Assembly: GCF_027942865.1 (NCBI RefSeq)
Contig: NC_134514.1
Coordinates: 3,448,115-3,512,114 of the forward strand
Direction: 5' to 3'
Length of the DNA: 64,000 nucleotides
Origin: Odontesthes bonariensis
Lineage: Eukaryota > Chordata > Actinopteri > Atheriniformes > Atherinopsidae
Under the pieces are notes generated by a model, which worked only from the letters and a program-made list of their open reading frames with translations, did not search any database and was not told where the DNA came from. This document shows, piece after piece, positions 59,701 through 64,000 of the stretch (positions within the stretch are counted from its first letter, which is position 1; every line of letters starts with the position of its first letter). The translations under genes were made by a program, and so were the position numbers.

Positions 59701-62270
59701 TGTTCAGGTAAAGCTGAACCCTGAGTACAGCCTGCAGGTGATGTGCTGAGGTAAAGCTGAACCCAGAGTACAGCCTGCAGGTGATGTGCTCAGGTAAAGA
59801 TGAACCCTGAGTACAGCCTGCAGGTGTTGTGCTGAGGTAAAGCTGAACCCTGAGTACAGTCTGGAGGTGACGTGCTCAGGTAAAGCTGAACCCTGAGTAC
59901 AGCCTGGAGGTGATGTGTCCAGGTAAAGCTGAACCCTGAGTACAGTCTGGAGGTGACGTGCTCAGGTAAAGCTGAACCCTGAGTACAGCCTGGAGGTGAT
60001 GTGCTCAGTTAAAGCTGAACCCTGAGTACAGTCTGGAGGTGACGTGCTCAGGTAAAGCTGAACCCTGAGTACAGCCTGGAGGTGACGTGCTCAGGTAAAG
60101 CTGAACCCTGAGTAAAGCCTGCAGGTGATGTGTCCAGGTAAAGCTGAACCCTGAGTACAGCCTGGAGGTGACGTGCTAAGGTAAAGCTGAACCCTGAGTA
60201 CAGCCTGGAGGTGATGTGTCCAGGTAAAGCTGAACCCTGAGTACAGCCTGGAGGTGATGTGTCCAGGTAAAGCTGAACCCTGAGTACAGCCTGGAGGTGA
60301 CGTGCTCAGGTAAAGCTGAACCCTGAGTACAGCCTACAGGTGATGTGCTCAGGTAAAGCTGAACCAACATCTCCTGAAAGCTCAGAGAAGAAGAAGTCAC
60401 CGTGTTTATTTCTTCCTTTCGTCACCAGATTTACTGGCTCAGCCAACCATCGCCCTGTCCTACCCCCCTTACGGGGTCTCCAACGCCACCCAGCAGGGAT
60501 CTCAGGTGCTCCTGGGCTCAGATTTCGGCATCAACTGCTCCGTCACACCACAGTACAGCGGCGGCTCCTTCCAGCTGAGCTTCAGCGCCTCCAGAGCCGC
60601 GGAGAACTTCACCCTGCCGGCGGTCAGTCACTCCGCCCTCTTCCTGTTCTCCGCCGCAGGCCACGCCCACCAAGGCGCCTACAGCTGCGACTATCACCTC
60701 CACGTTTTCTCCCACAACTTCTCCTCGACCAGCCGGCTGCTGCGTCTCACCGTCGCAGGTAACTCAGAGTGGTAGCTCCTTGTTTTTTACGGTTGGTTTT
60801 GGGTCCTTTTTCTAATGAATTCAGTTTAGTTTCCGGGTTCATCCGGTCATGTTATTGACCTGTTGCCAGGCAACCTGGTTAGTCACACAGCTTTTTCTTT
60901 TATACAACGCTCCCTTTTTCAACATTTTCATGTTTCCAGACCCAACTTTATGAGGCCTGTTGCTGTATCTCAGCTCTGACACTTGATAAAGTTTCTCTGT
61001 TCTGTTGTAAAGGAAATGTTGATTTATTTAGCAGCGTGTGAAATGCGGCACACGTATTCAGCACAGTACCAAAGTCAACGTCAAGAATTTTCATGCCCCA
61101 ACAGTGTACTCTCTAGCGCCACCAACACGTCAAAGTTCAGCATTCAGCAAAATAACTTTGGACTCCTTGGTCCAAATTTCACAAATGAGGCATCGTTTGA
61201 ATCCTTGGATGGTTTTGTCCAAAATGACATAATTTTCCGTCTAATTAGATTTTCCGCCATTTTGAATTTTATCAAAAACCTTCCAATCTTCAGACCAAGC
61301 CGCACAAAAGTTATCGTGTGGAATTTTGCTTCCGTTTGCCCATATCAGCCAAACAGGAAGTGAGGCCATATCTTGACAACCATTTGATGTTATGACGTCA
61401 AACTCCTAACACAGACTCATGACTACTTCTGTGAGAGGCCCAAGACGTTTGGTGACGTTTGACCTCTAGGGGGCGCTACATATAGCAACATGGCATTTTT
61501 GCCCATATCTTTGGGCCCCTTGATCCAAATTTCACAAATGGGGTACCAATGGAATCCCTGGATGCAGACGAGGTCATCGTAACCCATGACGTCATCTGCG
61601 CCATATTGGCTTTTATCAAAAACCTTCAAAAAGCATTTAAGGCCACGCAGATCGTCCGATCTCCACGGGACTTGACACATACAATCTTCAGACCAAGCTG
61701 CACAAAAAGTTATCATGTTGATTTTTTCATTTCGCTTCCCTTTGCCCGTAGCAGCCAATCAAACTCTGCGCCGACGTGCAAACAGGACGTTAGGCCGTAT
61801 CTCTGCGATGCATTGATGTATCGATGCCAAACTTTCTGCATGGACTCACGACACCTTCCTGAGCGGCCCAAGCCTTCCCTATTGTGCAATGCTGCTAGGC
61901 CCCCCCCAATCGCTGCTTGCAGCTATATTTAGATTTGTATTTACATCGGGCAAAGCTTTTTAAACATGGCTCAGACTGTAGAAAACTTTACATCATGTTC
62001 TTTCATCAGTAATCTGTTCCGTTTCAGCCCCTCTGACTGATTGGATCATCAGACTGGTCCTGCAGGGCATGATGCTACTAATCCTGGTCCTCTGCTACCG
62101 CTCTAAGGTACTCTACCTATAATGCACTTGGTTTTCAGTTGGAAGAGTTACTGTAGTGAGAGGAAAACGTGTCTTTTCAGGTCAGGAGAAGCCGGAAGCT
62201 CCAGCAGCCGAACCTTCGCGTTGATGGTTCCGGTTCGGGAGACGGGTTGGAGGAGGAGGCCTCAGCCTAG
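45560..62270 (+). CDS. SRCR-Ig transmembrane receptor, 12 exons, 881 aa
   Basis: Exons are 45560-45605, 45704-45727, 45803-46093, 49828-50118, 50905-51186, 52226-52528, 52594-52899, 56347-56649, 57989-58288, 60429-60758, 62028-62107 and 62181-62270. Every domain exon is phase 1-1, and the total is exactly 882 codons. The order is signal peptide (MDHTALLLLLSLCGS), a short linker, seven SRCR domains, one Ig-like domain, a transmembrane helix with Arg (WIIRLVLQGMMLLILVLCY) and a 34-residue tail beginning YRSKVRRSRK. This resembles the teleost DMBT1/CD163/CD5-like receptors of leukocytes, which bind microbial or endogenous ligands; the ligand is unknown. SRCR domains alternate between an ITCSG-ending type (1, 3, 5, 7) and a DSVRLV/VGL-CSG type (2, 4, 6). 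No ITAM or ITIM is visible in the tail. Introns are crowded with transposons and arrays. Confidence 0.88.
45704..45727 (+). CDS. SRCR receptor exon 2: 8-codon linker
   Basis: A 24-nt microexon after CTCCTCAG and before GTAAAC coding GLWAEHTA, phase 1-1. It would complete the signal-peptide cleavage region. Omitting it keeps the frame. Confidence 0.68.
45803..46093 (+). CDS. SRCR receptor exon 3: SRCR domain 1
   Basis: Codes EVRLAGGGGRCAGRLEV through SVEITCSG. Only four cysteines are present, against six to eight in standard SRCR domains, so this first domain is disulphide-poor. Confidence 0.85.
46094..47190. other. SRCR intron 3, first part
   Basis: No exon seen. Includes a LINE-like 3' remnant (about 46380-46560: GTAAAGCTGTATAAATAAA-like end followed by TTA/ATT triplets) and a (TAC)n microsatellite at 47157-47185. 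Confidence 0.5.
47190..47935. mobile_element. LINE/SINE 3' remnants with (AAATC)n
   Basis: A frame coding HVWNKLPESLRSAE-like sequence (about 47310-47360) and a tail AAGCACTTTGAATCGCC, then (CAAAT)n at 47582-47627, followed in opposite polarity by TTTATTTGTATAGCACAATT. Two 3' ends meet tail to tail. Confidence 0.6.
47940..49480 (-). mobile_element. CR1/L2/Rex-like LINE with a 483-codon reverse-transcriptase frame
   Basis: Minus-strand frame 49470-48019 covers the RT core: LNWNKAAGPDGVSPRVLK, FDFSSAFNTI, GAPQGTVLSPFLFTLYTSDF, YSDDSAVVG and YKYLGVHVD. It continues to the usual C-terminus (RYRKSFLPTAISIYN). The 3' tail has GGGATAAATAAAG followed by (TTGAA)n at 47946-47970. The endonuclease half is missing, so it is 5' truncated. 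The uninterrupted frame suggests a recent insertion in SRCR intron 3. Confidence 0.88.
49550..49745 (-). mobile_element. RT fragment of a second LINE family
   Basis: The minus strand, with one frame change, codes WFRSYLEGR-like, then YESERVAMTCGVPQGSILGP, the RT block around the catalytic region. Very short relic. Confidence 0.6.
49828..50118 (+). CDS. SRCR receptor exon 4: SRCR domain 2
   Basis: Codes DSVRLVDGADLCSGRLEV through AVGLNCSG with six cysteines. It has N-glycosylation sequons at NLS and NCS. Confidence 0.9.
50205..50350. mobile_element. Retroelement 3' end remnant
   Basis: GGCAAGGCAAGGCAATTTTA and GCACAATTCGTACACAAGGC, then AAAGTGCTTTACA: same type as 47600-47680. Followed by (AAAT)n-rich sequence. 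Confidence 0.55.
50684..50765. repeat. (TA)n / (TTA)n microsatellite
   Basis: Alternating TA with an internal TTA run, in SRCR intron 4. Confidence 0.85.
50905..51186 (+). CDS. SRCR receptor exon 5: SRCR domain 3
   Basis: Codes EDVRLVGGSRCAGTLEL through SIEITCLG with six cysteines; 94 codons, slightly shorter than its siblings. Donor TTTAG/GTAAAA. Confidence 0.87.
51384..52163 (+). mobile_element. TE-A copy 3 with perfect 8-bp target duplication
   Basis: Starts CTAGGGCTGGGCGAG and ends TTGCCCAGCACTA, flanked by GTTTTTAA (51376-51383 and 52164-52171). The BED fragment is at 51725-52027. The truncated SINE lies inverted at about 51540-51640. The 8-bp duplication supports the hAT assignment. 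Confidence 0.85.
52226..52528 (+). CDS. SRCR receptor exon 6: SRCR domain 4
   Basis: Codes DSVRLVNGTGSCSGRLEV through AVGLTCSG with eight cysteines (group B pattern). It is near-identical to domain 6: I see three amino-acid differences over 101 residues. Confidence 0.9.
52594..52899 (+). CDS. SRCR receptor exon 7: SRCR domain 5
   Basis: Codes DGVRLVGGASRCSGNLQV through SLEITCSG with six cysteines. The intron before it is only 65 bp (52529-52593), far shorter than the kilobase introns elsewhere in the gene. Confidence 0.88.
52938..53034. mobile_element. TE-A copy 4 (97-bp terminal stub)
   Basis: CTAGGGCTGGGCAATGATTA onwards matches the TE-A end up to CGCAGAATCCAAAAAT, then switches directly into TE-B. 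Confidence 0.75.
53032..53399. mobile_element. TE-B copy 3
   Basis: TTCGGCGCTACTAAAGCTAG through AGTTTCGAACACCGCC matches copies at 1-353 and 57594-57965. No expanded array here. Confidence 0.78.
53780..54417 (-). mobile_element. TE-A copy 5 (internally deleted)
   Basis: TAGGGCTGGGCAACG through AACTCGCCCAGCCCTA. Most of the BED region is deleted (GTTGTG joined to TTCCGTACCC near 54048). Its right flank, GTTAAAAACAGCAGTT, is the inverse of the left flank of copy 3. Confidence 0.8.
54470..56296 (-). mobile_element. TE-A copy 6: terminal half expanded into a 19-bp array
   Basis: Begins with TE-A inner sequence (AAAGCCTGTGAGCAACAG). The terminal motif GGGTTAACGCGATAATAA then repeats for 1.7 kb, finishing with the TE-A terminus GTTAACTCGTCCAGCCCTA. 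Confidence 0.82.
54570..56280. repeat. 19-bp minisatellite from the TE-A terminus
   Basis: About 90 copies of TAACGCGATAATAACGGGT with GAGT, GGTC and TGAGT variants. A marker variant (TGAGTTTAAGGCG) recurs at 55551 and 55913, showing a higher-order block of about 362 bp. Confidence 0.95.
56347..56649 (+). CDS. SRCR receptor exon 8: SRCR domain 6
   Basis: A recent duplicate of domain 4, with eight cysteines; differences include FDQQ for FAQQ, HCEG for HCKG and LLSC for LLGC. It starts 50 bp after a 1.7-kb 19-bp array. Confidence 0.88.
56690..57965. mobile_element. TE-B copy 4 with 7-bp-period array
   Basis: Left end CTGTGTTCGAAACC, right end TTTGGAACACAGCC. The array at 56705-57375 uses TACTGCA, TACTACA and TACTTCCA units. 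The core GCGCTACTAAAG onwards is intact. The element fills almost the whole intron between SRCR domains 6 and 7. Confidence 0.85.
57989..58288 (+). CDS. SRCR receptor exon 9: SRCR domain 7
   Basis: Codes DSFRLVGKANRCAGTLEM through YSLEVMCSG with six cysteines. Its last codons and donor (CTCAG/GTAAAG) are the founding unit of the 43-bp array that follows. Confidence 0.87.
58265..60355 (+). repeat. 43-bp minisatellite made from the SRCR exon 9/intron junction
   Basis: About 48 copies of a 43-bp unit holding TACAGYCTGGAGGTGAYGTG, CTCAG/GTAAAG and CTGAACCCTGAG. The first unit is the end of exon 9 with its donor. Units vary at GGAGG/GCAGG, GACG/GATG and CTC/TCC/CTG before the GTAAAG. Confidence 0.96.
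60429..60758 (+). CDS. SRCR receptor exon 10: Ig-like domain
   Basis: Codes 110 residues after GTCACCAG. The Ig signature is INCSV, then HQGAYSCDYH (Cys pair with the YxC motif). Sequons at NAT, NCS, NFT and NFS indicate a heavily glycosylated membrane-proximal domain. Confidence 0.82.
61020..61935. mobile_element. Teleost dispersed repeat with GCTTGCAGCTATATTTA end
   Basis: Two similar halves (about 61130-61350 and 61500-61760; both contain TCCAAATTTCACAAATG and ATCAAAAACCTTC) and the end CGCTGCTTGCAGCTATATTT. No coding capacity. Lies in SRCR intron 10. Confidence 0.6.
62028..62107 (+). CDS. SRCR receptor exon 11: transmembrane segment
   Basis: Codes PLTDWIIR, then LVLQGMMLLILVLCYRSK. The hydrophobic run carries an Arg near its outer end, the position used by several activating immune receptors (FcalphaRI, NKp46, OSCAR) to bind the FcR gamma chain. 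The pairing is inferred. Confidence 0.8.
62181..62270 (+). CDS. SRCR receptor exon 12: cytoplasmic tail and stop
   Basis: Codes VRRSRKLQQPNLRVDG, then a Gly/Ser/Glu-rich end and TAG. Basic next to the membrane, acidic at the end. No tyrosine motif. Confidence 0.78.
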   Translation, partial: VRRSRKLQQPNLRVDGSGSGDGLEEEASA

Positions 62271-64000
62271 AGAGTAGAGAAGGATCTGCATTTTACATTC
62301 AGATGAAGAAGGGACGGATATGACCCCCACATGTGAGACTCTGATGTCATTAACGCCATGACATCACAGTCGCTGATGGTTACAGGTGAAATGTAAAACA
62401 CCTGCATCGTTTAAAAGTCAACATAAATGTAAGAATCGCTGCGTTTTGTTTAGAATTTTCCAACTTTTTCTCTGATTTGGGGCTGTAAAAAATGTCCGTA
62501 TCATTTAAATCACATGGTTCTGTGCACACAGTAAAGGAAAATACATTCATATCAGCATCAAACAGCAGTCATCTGAATAACAACGCCACTTTTTCCAAGA
62601 AAAATACGTTTTTATTTCATTAGAAATCCACATAATCGTATCTATGAAAGCATAAAATCCCCACTCGGCACGTTTTTTTTCTCCTCATCGTGGTTGTTTT
62701 TGTAATATTCAAAGTAAATCATGGGTATCAAACCATCAAAGACTGGAAGGTGTATGTCACATACAAACACGGACACTGTCAAACAGCAAAGGGGGGGAGG
62801 AAGGGGAGGAAGGGGACAGCGCGAGTTCTGCCGGCCATCTTTTAAAACCACTTCACACATTTAACCGCCTCCGGCTTTAAATACTCAGTGTTTCGTGTTG
62901 CTTTGTAGAATCAAAGAGATCATCAGGTTTCACCATCAAATGCAGAGTGTATGTGCTTTAATTGTGCCGTCGGGTGTTCCTCAAGGCTCCATCCTCGGGA
63001 CCCCTGCTTTTTTCTTTTTCTTTTTTTTTTCTTTTAATACTCCAACACACAGAGAGAGAGAACCGACCCACCATGGACGCAAACACACCGATTTACTTCA
63101 AAATAATCTAAAGTCATCCACAGCCAGAAGAGTCAGTCGTTATACTGAAGAATATACTATTCAGTTGTTCATGAGAAGGGGGGGAGGGGGGCAAAAAGGT
63201 GACGTGAAAACATCCGAATGACTAAAGTGCCAGAGAAGTTCACCGTTGAGTTCGACTGTTTTTCACTGAATCCAAGGCCCAGCATGTAGTTTCCCCGTTA
63301 AGTGCTAAGAGATAATAAAGAGGTGTGCTTTCACATGTCTGTGTGCTCTCCGGCTGTCGTAATACTGCTGAAATCCTTTGGCATGTGACTGTGTAGAAGG
63401 GGGAGAGAAGAGCAGCCTCCCGAAGAGATCCGGATCCATCCGTTTGGGTATAATCCGGGAGCAGGATTCCGGTTCGACATAGATTCATAATGTTGGAAAT
63501 CATTGGGTACTTCCCTTTAGAAACCGATCCAAGGTTTTACTTCCAGGTTCACCTGTATCCAACATGTCCGCCCCACCGGAGCCGAGAGCTTTGCATGCCA
63601 ACAGGTAGGCTGAACATCCTCCCAGCGGCCCCGCAGGATGTTTTCATCCTGTCCGCCCACCTCTCATCTGAAGTTAGGGTGAGTTTGTGGATCGAGTACC
63701 TGATCATCAATGCTCTCAACAGGGAGGCGACCGTTTAACCCACAAGGCACCTGGAGGAGACAAGAGATGGAGAGGTGTACAGGTCACTTTAGATCAGAGA
63801 TACTAGCTTATAACAATATGGTAACAATACATTTTTTCAAATAACATACAGCAAACACTGCACAGTATTAGGTATTTTTATTAAGTATTAATGGGGTTTC
63901 CTAAAGAGGGCACACTGTTAAACCTGGCAACGCAGCTAGCTTAAACCACCGTCACACCTGACCGCAGAGCACGCTAGCTCCTTTAGCCAGCGCGAGATGC
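62271..64000. other. SRCR 3' UTR and unassigned 3' region
   Basis: Past the SRCR stop I see no secure gene. A tiny RT relic (SGVPQGSILG) lies at about 62965-63000. An 82-codon + frame at 63490-63738 (FYFQVHLYPTCPP; WIEYLIINALNREATV) is not recognised. TTTATT at about 62611 could be the poly(A) signal of a converging minus-strand gene. Confidence 0.35.

Noticed and set aside
58265-60355. CRISPR-like regular repeat array
   Set aside because: Units are contiguous with no unique spacers, and the genome is eukaryotic.
59231-60400. Minus-strand frames in the 43-bp array (AVLRVQLYLSTSP repeats)
   Set aside because: Periodic artefact of the array on the strand opposite to the gene.

Overview
The window is nuclear DNA of a ray-finned (probably spiny-rayed) fish. 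The evidence is intron-rich vertebrate genes, a fish-style intronless TRIM gene, an SRCR-Ig receptor gene, CR1/L2/Rex-like and L1/Tx1-like LINE remnants, a tRNA-derived SINE, many hAT-type elements with 8-bp target-site duplications, and very heavy minisatellite expansion. There are no bacterial-type operons or CRISPR arrays.

Layout, all genes on the + strand. (1) 2532-12515: a SNAP-25/SNAP-23 family t-SNARE gene without its N-terminal exon(s). It has two tandem, phase-matched versions of the cysteine-cluster exon. (2) About 14140-24839: a gene for a 441-aa nuclear protein with an N-terminal Myb/SANT-like DNA-binding domain, in six coding exons, with a CpG-rich candidate promoter at about 14.1-14.8 kb. 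Its introns 1 and 3 are largely filled by the same 21-bp minisatellite. (3) 25.6-31 kb: mobile DNA, with a 7-bp-period array inside a transposon, LINE fragments, and a YqaJ/THAP (ISL2EU-like) transposon interrupted by a hAT element. (4) 32730-34118: an intact intronless RING/B-box/coiled-coil/PRY-SPRY TRIM gene. (5) 34.1-41.2 kb: gene-free, with several DNA transposons. (6) 41.2-45.48 kb: a 4.3-kb minisatellite ending about 85 bp before the start codon of (7), a 12-exon gene (45560-62270) that conceptually splices to an 881-aa type I receptor: signal peptide, seven SRCR domains of two alternating types, one Ig-like domain, a transmembrane segment containing arginine and a short basic tail. (8) 62.3-64 kb: no recognisable gene, possibly the 3' UTR of a minus-strand gene.

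The genes have no obvious joint pathway: membrane fusion, transcription, TRIM ubiquitin ligase and scavenger/immune receptor. The unifying theme is that tandem arrays have grown out of pre-existing sequence. One element family (TE-A, hAT-like with a BED zinc-finger fragment) gave rise to a 32-bp array at 1.1-1.9 kb and a 19-bp array at 54.6-56.3 kb. A second family (TE-B) carries 7-bp arrays at 25.7 and 56.7 kb. A SRCR exon/intron junction has been amplified about 48 times as a 43-bp repeat, each copy carrying a 5' splice-site motif.

Exon boundaries come from GT/AG sites, conserved protein sequence and reading-phase bookkeeping. No transcript or database support was available.
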